Assembly (NCBI RefSeq): GCF_000297435.1
Contig: NZ_CAIP01000146.1
Coordinates: 1-54,760 of the forward strand
Source: Microcystis sp. T1-4
GTDB lineage: Bacteria > Cyanobacteriota > Cyanobacteriia > Cyanobacteriales > Microcystaceae
Direction: 5' to 3'
Length of the DNA: 54,760 bases
Shown here: piece after piece, positions 35,152 to 44,336 of the stretch
Layout: every line of letters starts with the position of its first letter
Position numbering within the stretch: position 1 is the stretch's first letter
Notes under the pieces: model-generated
What the model saw: only the letters and a program-made list of their open reading frames with translations
Told to the model about the DNA's origin: nothing
Databases searched by the model: none
Position numbers and translations under genes: made by a program

Positions 35152-35832
35152 ATGAATCGTCCTCACACCACCGTTATTTTAGCCATGAGTGCCGATGGTA
35201 AAATTGCCGACGCCTACCAGTCAGCGGCCAGATTTGCCTCTGCTACCGATAAAATGCGTCTAGAACAACATTTATCGCGCATGGATGCCGCTTTATTCGG
35301 TGCTAACACCCTACGCGCTTATCACACCAGTCTTCCTATCCGTCATCCCGATTTTCTCGCATACCGTCAACAACGGGGATTATCCCCGCAACCGATACAG
35401 ATCGTTTGTTCTTATTCAGGCCAGCTTGATCCCCGGATGAAATTTTTTCAGCAGCCTTTCCCGCGCTGGTTAATCACGGCAGCGGAAAAAGTGGCGGCAT
35501 GGGAAAATCGGGGTTTATTTGAGATTGTCTTAGTCTGCGGCGATTGGAAGGCTATTTTTAGACAATTTACCGCCCTAGGTATCAAAAAGCTGGCGATTCT
35601 GGGAGGAGGTGAATTAATTGCCTCTCTTTTAGCTGAAGATTTAATCGATGAAATCTATCTAACTATTTGTCCGTTGCTGTTAGGAGGCAATAAAGCGGCA
35701 ACTCCCCTGGGAGGAACTGGATTTCTGGCTGATTCTGCCAGAAAATTACAACTTTTGAGCGTGGAAACCGTGGAAGCAGAAATTTTCCTACATTATTCCC
35801 TGGAACGGCAGTCCCATAAATCTCAAAACTAG
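35152..35832 (+). CDS. RibD C-terminal / dihydrofolate-reductase-like protein
   Basis: 226 residues with the RibD reductase fold: TTVILAMSADGKIADA at the N-terminus, the substrate loop DAALFGANTLRAY, and IKKLAILGGGELIASLL with the DEIYLTICPLLLGG strand. It lacks the deaminase domain found in bifunctional RibD. It is a likely NADPH-dependent reductase, perhaps in riboflavin synthesis, but this subfamily is not strictly characterised. Closely followed by a GNAT/FemAB-like gene, 36 nt apart. Confidence 0.85.
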   Translation: MNRPHTTVILAMSADGKIADAYQSAARFASATDKMRLEQHLSRMDAALFGANTLRAYHTSLPIRHPDFLAYRQQRGLSPQPIQIVCSYSGQLDPRMKFFQQPFPRWLITAAEKVAAWENRGLFEIVLVCGDWKAIFRQFTALGIKKLAILGGGELIASLLAEDLIDEIYLTICPLLLGGNKAATPLGGTGFLADSARKLQLLSVETVEAEIFLHYSLERQSHKSQN

Positions 35833-35868
35833 ATTACCTTAAATAAAAAGGTTGACTTATCTTGTCCC

Positions 35869-37059
35869 ATGGTAGAACAGCTTAAACCCCAATACTCTGT
35901 GGCTTGGATTGATAAAATGAGTGAGATTCCCCAACAAAAATGGGATGCTCTCGCTCAACCCCTAACTACTCCCTTTCTAGAGTGGGAATGGTTACATAAT
36001 ATCGAAACTTCCGGCAGCGCCACAGGACGCACGGGGTGGCAACCTGCTCATCTCACAGTTTGGCGCGGTACTGAGTTAATTGCCGCCGCTCCTTTGTATA
36101 TTAAAAGTCATAGTTACGGTGAATTTGTCTTTGACCACCAATGGGCCGATCTTTCCCATCGTTTGGGGATTAGATACTATCCAAAACTGTTAGGAATGAC
36201 CCCTTTTACTCCAGCAGTGGGTTATCGTTTTTTAATTGCTCCGGGGGAAAATGAACCAGAGATTACTGCTTTAATGATAGGGGCGATTGATCATTTTTGT
36301 GATCAAAATAATCTGTCGGGTTGTCATTTTCTTTTTGTCGATCCCCAATGGCGAATTTTAATGGAAAATTTTGGCTTTACTCCCTGGTTACATCATAGTT
36401 ATATTTGGAATAACAAGGGTTTTCAAAGTTTTGAAGATTATCTGACGGTTTTTAATGCTAATCAACGGCGCAATATTAAACGGGAACGGAAAGCGGTGAC
36501 TAATGCGGGGTTAATTATTAAAACTCTGGCCGCCGAAGAAATTCCCCATCATTTATTCCCGTTAATTTATCGGTTTTATAGCAGTACCTGTGATAAATTT
36601 TACTGGGGAAGTAAATATCTGACACAGAAATTTTTTGAACAATTATATCCGAATTATCGTCAGCGAGTGGTTTTGATTACTGCCTACCAAAATGAAAAGG
36701 ATACTAAACCGGTGGGTTTATCTTTTTGTATTCGCAAAGATACTAATCTTTATGGTCGTTACTGGGGCAGTTTTCAAGAGTACGACTGTTTACATTTTGA
36801 AGCTTGTTACTATCAACCGATCGATTGGGCAATTAGTCAAGGTATTACCATGTTTGACCCCGGTGCGGGAGGACAACATAAAAAAAGACGGGGTTTTCCC
36901 GCTACTGCTAATCACAGTTTACACCGTTTTTATCATGGGAAAATGACTCAAATTCTCCGCAATTATATCCAGGAAATTAATCAAATGGAACAGGAAGAAA
37001 TTGAGGCAATCAATCAAGATTTACCCTTTTCTAAGAGAGAAATTGAGTTCAATGAGTAA
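35869..37059 (+). CDS. GNAT/FemAB-like acyltransferase (COG3146-type)
   Basis: 396 residues. LSHRLGIRYYPKLLGMTPFTP, VFNANQRRNIKRERKAV and MFDPGAGGQHKKRRGFPA are hallmarks of a widespread bacterial family related to FemAB aminoacyl- and GNAT acetyltransferases and sometimes called peptidogalycan biosynthesis protein. Two GNAT-like halves are expected. No membrane segments. The true substrate is unknown. Probably cotranscribed with the RibD-like gene. Confidence 0.83.
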   Translation: MVEQLKPQYSVAWIDKMSEIPQQKWDALAQPLTTPFLEWEWLHNIETSGSATGRTGWQPAHLTVWRGTELIAAAPLYIKSHSYGEFVFDHQWADLSHRLGIRYYPKLLGMTPFTPAVGYRFLIAPGENEPEITALMIGAIDHFCDQNNLSGCHFLFVDPQWRILMENFGFTPWLHHSYIWNNKGFQSFEDYLTVFNANQRRNIKRERKAVTNAGLIIKTLAAEEIPHHLFPLIYRFYSSTCDKFYWGSKYLTQKFFEQLYPNYRQRVVLITAYQNEKDTKPVGLSFCIRKDTNLYGRYWGSFQEYDCLHFEACYYQPIDWAISQGITMFDPGAGGQHKKRRGFPATANHSLHRFYHGKMTQILRNYIQEINQMEQEEIEAINQDLPFSKREIEFNE

Positions 37060-37061
37060 TT

Positions 37062-37157
37062 TATAGCGGTTCTCGCATCTGTGCGGCACACTTAAACCTT
37101 TGCTGATTAAGCTGTTCAGGATCAGGAATGTACCTCTTGTGAATCAGAAACGCTATA
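37062..37157. mobile_element. 96-bp TA-flanked miniature element, copy 2
   Basis: Starts TATAGCGGTTCTC and ends GAATCAGAAACGCTATA; same length and similar ends as the element at 14311. It begins within 3 nt of the stop of the acyltransferase gene. Confidence 0.55.
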
Positions 37158-37276
37158 GATAGGGTTTGTCCCTGGGTGCATCTGATTTTTGTAAATCTAC
37201 TAAGTTGGGATTTTTACGGGGAAACTATCTTCTAAAATTGGTCATTACTTCCGATTTGATCACTCAATCCAAGCTT

Positions 37277-37330
37277 TTGGGGGGTTCTACCCCCCAAACC
37301 CCCCGTTGGGGACGCAAGCGCCGTCCCCAA
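37277..37330. repeat. Double hairpin GC-rich repeat
   Basis: TTGGGGGG pairs with CCCCCCAA (37277-37284 with 37290-37297), followed by TTGGGGACG pairing with CGTCCCCAA (37306-37314 with 37322-37330). It looks like a palindromic interspersed repeat. The remainder of 37060-37470 shows no gene. Confidence 0.6.
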
Positions 37331-37470
37331 ACCCCTCGCGCATTAGTTTTTTGGTGGGATGCTTACAGGCAGCTGCTGATATATTTGTAATAATTTAAGA
37401 GTCACTGATAATTGCTAATTGTCCGTATTTCTGCAAATGTGAGCTGCAGCCATTGTCTCTATTAGTGCAA

Positions 37471-38070
37471 TCAACTATGAATACGAGGTTCCGGGTGCAG
37501 ATTGGCTAAAATCTCACTTTCGATCGCCGCTAGGGTTTCTAAGCGTTCCTCGATCACTGTCCGTTCAAAATAATCCGCTGCTAATAGCCAATAAATACCA
37601 TAATGACGGGCTTCGGAAGCCATTAAACCGCGATAAAATTGACCTAATTGAGGATCGGGACAATATTCTGCCAATAAACCCAATCTTTCGTGGGAACGCG
37701 CCTCAATTAAAGCTGATATTAACAGAGAATCCAAAAGGCGATCGGGTTCTTGGTGACGAATCTGGGCCTTTAATTTAGCACCATAGGGGGGAGAATTTAA
37801 GGGAGCGAGGGGAATTCCCCATTTATCTAACCATTGATTGACCTGTTCAAAATGTTCTAATTCCTCTTGTGCGATCGCTGTTAATTTCCGCACGAGGGAA
37901 GCGTAGGAAGGATAACGAAACATGAGATTTAAGGCCACTCCTGCCGCTTTTCGCTCACAATGGGAATGATCGAGCAGAATAATCTCTAAATTATTAATTG
38001 CCTGTTCTATCCAATCCTCAGAGGTGGCACTGACTAATAAATTAATCTTTCCCATCGTCGCTGATTCCAA
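37471..38070 (-). CDS. miaE: tRNA-(ms2io6A)-hydroxylase
   Basis: 199-residue ferritin-like non-heme diiron monooxygenase that hydroxylates the isopentenyl group of ms2i6A37 in tRNA. Helices carry the diiron ligands: DHSHCERKAAGVALNLMFRYP, EELEHFEQVNQWL (ExxH pair), LLISALIEARSHERLGLL (ExxH) and EARHYGIYW. ATG 38055 (MGKINLL) is an alternative start. Divergent from glyS. Confidence 0.93.
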   Translation of the reverse strand: MESATMGKINLLVSATSEDWIEQAINNLEIILLDHSHCERKAAGVALNLMFRYPSYASLVRKLTAIAQEELEHFEQVNQWLDKWGIPLAPLNSPPYGAKLKAQIRHQEPDRLLDSLLISALIEARSHERLGLLAEYCPDPQLGQFYRGLMASEARHYGIYWLLAADYFERTVIEERLETLAAIESEILANLHPEPRIHS

Positions 38071-38187
38071 TTTGCTGCCTCTTTCACCCTAACCCAAAAA
38101 GTCGAACAACACCAGTCAAAAACTAAGGACACGGCTTCTGTGATAGCCTAGATGATTGGTGAAGCATAAACACGGCCAATCAATCAG

Positions 38188-40320
38188 ATGGATTTTTTAC
38201 TGGAAGTCGGTACAGAAGAACTACCCGCAGATTTTGTCGATAGCGCGATCGCACAATTGCAGGAAAGAGTTAGCAAGAGTTTAGAGACGGAATCTCTGGA
38301 CGCGACTGCTATTCAAGTTTACGCAACCCCGCGCCGTTTGGCCGTGTTAATCACAGGATTACCGAGGGAGCAAGAAGCGCGCAGCGAGGAGATCAAAGGA
38401 CCGCCAGTTAGTGCCGCCTACAAAAATGGCCAAATTACCGCCGCAGGTGAGGGTTTTGCTCGAAAACAGGGAGTTAGCACCGCTGCTTTCTCCATTCGTG
38501 CCACGGACAAAGGACAATTTGTCTATGTTGAAAAAACGATTCCGGGTCGTCCAACAGCCGAGATTTTAACTGAATTAATTCCCCAATGGATTACCCGTTT
38601 AGAAGGAAGACGTTTTATGCGTTGGGGAGATGGCGATTTAAGATTTCCCCGGCCAATTCGTTGGTTATTAACTTTAGTGGATGGGGAAGTTTTACCCCTA
38701 GAATTAATTAATGGCTCCACCACTTTAACCAGCGATCGCTTAACTTTTGGTCATCGCATTCTACACCCGCAATCCTTAGCCATTAGTCACCCCCAAGCAT
38801 ATTTAACCAGTTTGCGATCAATTTTTGTGGAAGCGGATCCGCAAGTGCGTCAACAGATAATTACTGATCAGATTACCACCCTGGCCAAAAAACTCCAGGG
38901 AGTGGCAGAAATTCCCGCAGATTTATTAGCAGAAGTGACTAACTTAGTCGAATATCCCACGGCCATTGTCGGTAAATTTGACGATGAATTTCTGGAATTA
39001 CCCCCAGAAGTAATTATTACCGTGATGGTGACACATCAGCGTTATTTCCCAGTGAAAACTCCCCAGGGTTTGTCACCCTATTTTATCACTATTTCCAATG
39101 GCGATCCCCAAAAATCTGAGATTATCTCCGCAGGAAATGAAAGGGTTATCCGCGCACGGTTAGCTGATGCCAGATTTTTCTATACTGCCGATTGTGATGA
39201 ACCCTTAGATAGTTTCCTTCCCCAACTGGAAACCGTCACTTTTCAAGAAGAATTGGGAACCATGCGCGATAAAGTCGATCGGATTATGGAAATTGCCCAG
39301 ATGATCGTCGAACAGTTAAATCTCGATGAACAAAGTCGCAGTGATATAGAATCCACTGCCATGCTTTGTAAAGCGGATTTAGTTACCCAAATGGTCTATG
39401 AATTTCCAGAATTACAGGGAGTAATGGCCGAAAAATATGCTTTAATTAGTGGTGAATCGGCCGTAGTTGCCCGGGGCATTTTTGAACATTATCTGCCTCG
39501 CAATGCTGGGGATTTACTCCCGGAAACAATCACCGGTCAAGTGGTGGGACTTGCCGACAGATTGGATACTTTGGTCGGTATTTTTGGACTGGGAATGCTG
39601 CCCACTGGTTCCTCAGATCCCTTCGCTCTCCGTCGGGCTGCCAATGCAATAATTAGTATTATCTGGTCGGCCGATTTTAATATCAATCTTTTGGCATTAA
39701 TTGAGCAAATAGCTGAGGATTTTGTCACCAGTCATCCCGATAAACCCAACCCAGCCAATCTGATTAAAGATTTCTTTTTACAACGTCTGCAAACTCTCCT
39801 AATTGATGATTTGAGGATAGATTACGATCTCGTTAATGCAGTTTTGGGGGAAAACGATCTGGAGTATAAGTCTCGCGCTTTAGAAAATTTATTAGATACC
39901 CGTGAACGCGCCCGCTTTTTATGCCAAATTCGTCAGGATGGTCAGTTAGCCAACATCTATGAAACCGTCAATCGCTCCACCCGTTTAGCACAAAAAGGAG
40001 ATTTAGATACAACTACCCTAGAAGCCAAGGCAATCATCAATACGGAGTTATTTGAACAATCCTCGGAACAGGCATTTTATGACGCTTTAATTGCCCTAAT
40101 TCCCGAAACTATCAGTGCCAGAGAGCAAAGAGATTATCAGCGTCTTGTCACCGCTTTAACGGCAATTTCTCCCGTGGTGGCTGACTTTTTTGATGGCGAA
40201 AATAGTGTGTTAGTCATGGCAGAAAAAGAATCTGTCCGTCGCAATCGTTTAAATCTGTTGGGTTTACTGCGAAATCACGCCCGAGTCCTAGCAGATTTTG
40301 GGGCAATTGTCAAGGGATAA
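38188..40320 (+). CDS. glyS: Glycine-tRNA ligase beta subunit
   Basis: 710 residues, the large subunit of the heterotetrameric glycyl-tRNA synthetase. Diagnostic are MDFLLEVGTEELPADF at the start, the GRRFMRWGDGDLRFPRPIRW block, VMVTHQRYFPV and the HD-like segment, ending in a C-terminal anticodon-binding region (RRNRLNLLGLL). The alpha subunit glyQ is elsewhere, as is usual in cyanobacteria. A repeat-rich gap follows. Confidence 0.96.
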   Translation: MDFLLEVGTEELPADFVDSAIAQLQERVSKSLETESLDATAIQVYATPRRLAVLITGLPREQEARSEEIKGPPVSAAYKNGQITAAGEGFARKQGVSTAAFSIRATDKGQFVYVEKTIPGRPTAEILTELIPQWITRLEGRRFMRWGDGDLRFPRPIRWLLTLVDGEVLPLELINGSTTLTSDRLTFGHRILHPQSLAISHPQAYLTSLRSIFVEADPQVRQQIITDQITTLAKKLQGVAEIPADLLAEVTNLVEYPTAIVGKFDDEFLELPPEVIITVMVTHQRYFPVKTPQGLSPYFITISNGDPQKSEIISAGNERVIRARLADARFFYTADCDEPLDSFLPQLETVTFQEELGTMRDKVDRIMEIAQMIVEQLNLDEQSRSDIESTAMLCKADLVTQMVYEFPELQGVMAEKYALISGESAVVARGIFEHYLPRNAGDLLPETITGQVVGLADRLDTLVGIFGLGMLPTGSSDPFALRRAANAIISIIWSADFNINLLALIEQIAEDFVTSHPDKPNPANLIKDFFLQRLQTLLIDDLRIDYDLVNAVLGENDLEYKSRALENLLDTRERARFLCQIRQDGQLANIYETVNRSTRLAQKGDLDTTTLEAKAIINTELFEQSSEQAFYDALIALIPETISAREQRDYQRLVTALTAISPVVADFFDGENSVLVMAEKESVRRNRLNLLGLLRNHARVLADFGAIVKG

Positions 40321-40323
40321 TTC

Positions 40324-40525
40324 AGTTATCAGTTATCAGTTATCAGTTATCAGTTATCAGATTTGAGTTTTCAGTGGACAGTGGTAATCAGTGAGCAGTT
40401 GTCAATAGACTACCTTTATTGATTCTCCCCATCACCCCATCACCCCACACCCTACACCCCACACCCTACACCCTACACCCCACACCCCACACCCCACACC
40501 CCACACCTCCACTGATTACTGCTCA
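40324..40525. repeat. Heptamer array, 58-bp shared block and CACACCC iterations
   Basis: TTATCAG heptamers at 40324-40360, then a 58-nt block (40372-40429) identical to 11166-11223, then CACCCCAC/CACCCTA iterations to about 40508. Non-coding. Confidence 0.8.
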
Positions 40526-40537
40526 CTGATAACTAAA

Positions 40538-40927
40538 ATGGCCGATTTTGAACTACAGCAACAGGTCAAAAGATTACATCGACTGACGGTATGGGGTCGT
40601 TGGTTGTTCGTGTTGGGTTGTTGGTTAGGGATTGGTTCGGCTAGTTTATGGGTTTTACGCGATGATATAGCCTTAATACGGCAGTATTTTACTTGGACAG
40701 CCCTAAGATACGCTTTAGCTTTCAATTACTGGCCCTCTATCGGTCTAGCCTTTTGTGTTGCCATGACAGGAGCAGTGCTAGTCTGGCAAAGTCGCAACAT
40801 TATTTTAGGACTTTCCCCCAGAGAAAAACTGCGCTTAGAACAACGGGTGCAGAAAATCCGGGACAAAGGGCCAGGTCATCCCCTCTGGTGCTGGATCTTA
40901 AAAAGCAGAAAAAAAGACTTACAATAA
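40538..40927 (+). CDS. Conserved two-span membrane protein of unknown function
   Basis: 129 residues, two transmembrane segments (about 20-42 and 66-86), a polar N-terminus and a basic tail with RNIILGLSPREKLRLEQRVQ. Family not recognised with certainty; it looks like a conserved cyanobacterial protein. It precedes chlI by 80 nt on the same strand and could be cotranscribed. Confidence 0.7.
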   Translation: MADFELQQQVKRLHRLTVWGRWLFVLGCWLGIGSASLWVLRDDIALIRQYFTWTALRYALAFNYWPSIGLAFCVAMTGAVLVWQSRNIILGLSPREKLRLEQRVQKIRDKGPGHPLWCWILKSRKKDLQ

Positions 40928-41007
40928 AGCTTTGCTGAAAGCTGACGACTAGAATCCCCACTAGATATAATTCTTAACGCAAAAACTATTGACTTTTGAA
41001 TCCACCT

Positions 41008-42081
41008 ATGACCGTGACTCCCCAAGCTCCTCCGAAAACTCGCCGCGTGGTTTTTCCCTTCACCGCTATTGTCGGCCAGGAAGAAATGAAATTGGCCCTA
41101 ATGCTCAACGTCATCGACCCCAAAATTGGCGGGGTGATGATTATGGGGGATCGAGGTACGGGAAAATCGACCACGATTAGGGCTTTAGCCGACCTTTTAC
41201 CAGAAATTGACGTAGTTGCTAACGATCCCTTTAATTCTGACCCCAATGATCCCGATTTAATGAGCGATGAGGTGCGGCAAAGGGTGGACGAGGCCATCCC
41301 CTTGACCATTGCCAAGAAAAAAGTCACTATGGTAGATCTGCCCCTCGGTGCGACGGAGGATCGGGTCTGTGGCACGATTGACATCGAAAAAGCCCTGTCA
41401 GAAGGGGTAAAAGCTTTTGAACCAGGATTGCTGGCCAAAGCTAACCGCGGCATTCTCTATGTGGATGAAGTCAATTTACTTGACGATCACCTCGTCGATG
41501 TGCTATTGGATTCGGCCGCTAGTGGTTGGAATACGGTGGAACGGGAAGGAATTTCCATCCGTCACCCGGCCCGGTTTGTTTTGGTGGGATCGGGCAACCC
41601 AGAAGAGGGAGAATTGCGCCCACAACTGCTCGATCGCTTCGGAATGCACGCCGAGATTCACACCGTCAAAGAACCACCTCTACGGGTCAAAATCGTGGAA
41701 CAGCGTGCGGAATTTGATGGCAATCCCCTCTCGTTTTTAGAGAAATACAACTTAGAACAGGAAGAACTGCAAAGAAAGCTAGTGGAGGCCCAGAATCTTT
41801 TGCCTTCTGTGGAGCTTGATTATGATCTGCGGGTGAAAATTTCCGAGGTTTGTTCCGAGTTAGACGTGGACGGATTGCGCGGCGATATCGTTACCAATCG
41901 CGCCGCTAAAGCTCTGGCCGCTTTGGAAGGACGGACAACTGTGACGGTAGATGATATCCGTCGGGTAATTGTTCTCTGTTTACGTCACCGTTTGCGGAAA
42001 GATCCGCTAGAATCGATCGATTCTGGTTATAAAGTCTTGAAAGCTTTTAATCGCGTCTTTGGATTAGAAGAAAATTCCTAA
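41008..42081 (+). CDS. chlI: Magnesium chelatase ATPase subunit I
   Basis: AAA+ subunit of Mg-protoporphyrin IX chelatase, the first committed step to chlorophyll. 357 residues from ATG 41008; the upstream TTG at 40996 is less likely. FPFTAIVGQEEMKLALMLN, Walker A GDRGTGKS with K53, the ChlI-specific insertion LSEGVKAFEPGLLAKANRGI, Walker B ILYVDEVNLLDDHLVD, sensor VGSGNPEEGELRPQLLDRFG. Partner subunits ChlD and ChlH are not in the window. A clean terminator follows. Confidence 0.97.
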   Translation: MTVTPQAPPKTRRVVFPFTAIVGQEEMKLALMLNVIDPKIGGVMIMGDRGTGKSTTIRALADLLPEIDVVANDPFNSDPNDPDLMSDEVRQRVDEAIPLTIAKKKVTMVDLPLGATEDRVCGTIDIEKALSEGVKAFEPGLLAKANRGILYVDEVNLLDDHLVDVLLDSAASGWNTVEREGISIRHPARFVLVGSGNPEEGELRPQLLDRFGMHAEIHTVKEPPLRVKIVEQRAEFDGNPLSFLEKYNLEQEELQRKLVEAQNLLPSVELDYDLRVKISEVCSELDVDGLRGDIVTNRAAKALAALEGRTTVTVDDIRRVIVLCLRHRLRKDPLESIDSGYKVLKAFNRVFGLEENS

Positions 42082-42091
42082 ATCTAATTCA

Positions 42092-42116
42092 CCCTCTCTG
42101 CGAAGAGAGGGTTTTT
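42092..42116 (+). terminator. Rho-independent terminator after chlI
   Basis: CCCTCTCT, tetraloop GCGA (GNRA type), AGAGAGGG then TTTTT. Confidence 0.9.
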
Positions 42117-42208
42117 GACTGGATTTAGAGATGAAGGCCAAAAAGGGCTAGATGTGGCCAAATAAGCTAGAATTTTATCGATCGCTGTTATTCTCTGGGG
42201 GAATGTCC

Positions 42209-43576
42209 ATGTGGGTTGAAAGTATAAAACTCGAAAACATTAAATGCTTCCAGAATCAAGAGATTAAATTTATTAGTAATCCCGATAATAAACGTCGTCA
42301 GGATGCTAAACCTTGTCGTTGGATCACTTTATTGGGAGAAAATGGAGTAGGAAAAAGCACGATTTTACAGGCTTTAGCTTTGCTGCTCGCCGGACCAGAA
42401 GCAGCGAAAGAATTATTACCACGTCCGACTGGTTGGATATGTAATCCCAAGACACCGGGTAAATTAACCGCAGTGCTTCATCAAGAAGATGGGGATGCGG
42501 GAAAATTTGGTACGGATAAAACTCGAAAAACTTTTGCTTATTCCTATTTTGTTACAGGCAAGGAAAGGTTAGAGTTAGGAGGCAGTAAGGACAAACAAAC
42601 CTATACAGAACCAGCATTAATCGAAGAAAATACTAAAATTTTGAGTTGGTTGCGAGCCAATGCTTTTGCCTCCGATAATCATGGTTGGTTTGCCGTCGGT
42701 TATGGAGCTTTCCGTCGTTTGACACGAGTGAGTCAAGTGATTATTCCTAGTCTTGAACCTCCGAAACGCTCTAGCAACTTTTTCAGCCAATTTAATGAGG
42801 ATACATCTTTAAGTTCTTTTGAGAGATGGATGGTGTATTTAGATTATCGAATAGCCAAAAATCCCACAGATATTCAAGCCAAACAAATGAAAAAAATCGG
42901 TGAAGAAGCAATTACTAAACTGTTACCTGGTAATGTAGAAATTGCTGAAGTAACTGCCGATGGCTTGATTCAGTTTCTAGTTAACGGCCAAAAAGTTCCA
43001 ACCATTAGTTTATCCGATGGTTTTCGGAGTATGATTGCTTTAGCTGGGGATTTAATTTGGCGATTATTACAATCCTTCCCCGATCTAGATAACCCCACAG
43101 AGGCTTCTGGAGTCGTCTTAATCGATGAGTTAGATATTCATTTACATCCTTCTTGGCAAAGGGAAATTGCTGGATGGTTACAGGAAGTTTTTCCCAAGCT
43201 TCAATTCTTTGTCGCTACTCATAGTCCTTTAATCGCTGCCGGTGCGGGGCCAAATTCTTTAACCCTACGAATCGATCTGGTAGCGTGTGAATTAGAGATT
43301 GTAGAAATTCATTATAAAGAATTAGCGGCTAATGTTGATCGTACTTTAACAAGTTCTGCTTTTGGTCTGAAATCAACCTATCCCACTGATACAGAAAATA
43401 AAATTAAGCGTTACCACCAACTAAATCGTAAAAAGAAAAATCTGGCGGCAGCAGAAAAGCAAGAATATGAACAACTGTCATTATTTGTTGGAGAAGTTAA
43501 ACCCTTTGGCGAAATCAGTCAACCTAATAGTTTAGAATCCCGAATTGATGCCTTACTAGAGGAGCGTTTATCTTGA
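42209..43576 (+). CDS. ptuA: PtuA-like AAA/SMC-type ATPase (Septu-type defence)
   Basis: 455-residue ATPase of the RecF/OLD-like ABC group. Seen: WVESIKLENIKCF start typical of DNA-repair-type ATPases, Walker A LLGENGVGKST (about residues 41-51), the signature-like SLSDGFRSMIAL, and Walker B VVLIDELDIHLHPSW with the D-loop and H-loop ATHSPLIA. Directly followed by an HNH endonuclease whose TTG start overlaps this stop, the PtuA-PtuB arrangement of the Septu phage-defence system, where the ATPase licenses the nuclease. ATG 42209 is preferred because GGGGGA lies 7 nt upstream; 42203 and 42152 are alternatives. No retron reverse transcriptase is adjacent, so it is a stand-alone Septu-like pair. 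Confidence 0.8.
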   Translation: MWVESIKLENIKCFQNQEIKFISNPDNKRRQDAKPCRWITLLGENGVGKSTILQALALLLAGPEAAKELLPRPTGWICNPKTPGKLTAVLHQEDGDAGKFGTDKTRKTFAYSYFVTGKERLELGGSKDKQTYTEPALIEENTKILSWLRANAFASDNHGWFAVGYGAFRRLTRVSQVIIPSLEPPKRSSNFFSQFNEDTSLSSFERWMVYLDYRIAKNPTDIQAKQMKKIGEEAITKLLPGNVEIAEVTADGLIQFLVNGQKVPTISLSDGFRSMIALAGDLIWRLLQSFPDLDNPTEASGVVLIDELDIHLHPSWQREIAGWLQEVFPKLQFFVATHSPLIAAGAGPNSLTLRIDLVACELEIVEIHYKELAANVDRTLTSSAFGLKSTYPTDTENKIKRYHQLNRKKKNLAAAEKQEYEQLSLFVGEVKPFGEISQPNSLESRIDALLEERLS

Positions 43577-44262
43577 TTGCTGTCACCAGAATATCAGAGC
43601 CACCCGTATTAGCTAAAAATGTCGCTCGTTGGCTAGAGGCTTTAGAATCAATAAAATCAAACAACAAGGCAACTAAAGCTCAAATTAACCAAGCACAAAA
43701 TAAATACAGTCATCCGCAAGTTAAAGACGCATTAGTTAAAATGTTTAATGGGAAATGCGCTTACTGTGAAAGTAAGATTATAGTGGTAACTTACGGAGCG
43801 ATCGAACATTTTTATCCAAAAAGCCAGTATCCTGATCTGACTTTTACTTGGGAGAATTTACTGCTTTCTTGTGATAAATGTAATGATGCCAATCACAAAG
43901 GCACAAATTTTCCTCTCGATGATATCACAGGAAATCCTCTGTTAATAGACCCCACGGATGGAGTAACCGATCCGAATACACATCTTGAATTTGTTTGGGA
44001 TGAAATGGCAAAATTGGCCAGTGTTTATGGTCGGGATCGACGTGGTCAAATTGTTGAAGATTTGTTCGATCTCAATGGTATGCGTGGACGAAAAGAATTA
44101 ATTAACTATCGTAGTCAATATATTAAAAGGTTGTTAGCATTATTACGTTTCGCAAAACAAGGAGACTCGGAGGCTTTATCTTTACTGCAAGAAGCTTGTC
44201 AATCGGGAGCGGAATATTATGCTTTTGCTAGTATTTATATACTGCCTCATTTGCCTCCCTAA
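43573..44262 (+). CDS. ptuB: PtuB-like HNH endonuclease (Septu-type defence)
   Basis: 229 residues starting at TTG 43573, which overlaps the ATPase stop (TTGA). An AGAGGAG ribosome site at 43558-43564 supports it. HNH/beta-beta-alpha metal motif: KCAYCESK, then GAIEHFYPKSQYPDLTFTWE and NLLLSCDKCND, giving two CxxC zinc ligand pairs and the catalytic His. It belongs to the family of HNH nucleases paired with AAA ATPases, also seen as effectors in some retrons. It probably cleaves phage DNA once the ATPase is triggered; target unknown. Confidence 0.82.
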   Translation: MIAVTRISEPPVLAKNVARWLEALESIKSNNKATKAQINQAQNKYSHPQVKDALVKMFNGKCAYCESKIIVVTYGAIEHFYPKSQYPDLTFTWENLLLSCDKCNDANHKGTNFPLDDITGNPLLIDPTDGVTDPNTHLEFVWDEMAKLASVYGRDRRGQIVEDLFDLNGMRGRKELINYRSQYIKRLLALLRFAKQGDSEALSLLQEACQSGAEYYAFASIYILPHLPP

Positions 44263-44336
44263 AATCAGGGGTAATTATTATCTACAGTCTGAAAAACAAA
44301 ATTTCTTGCTTATTATTCTCACCCTACTTGATATTT

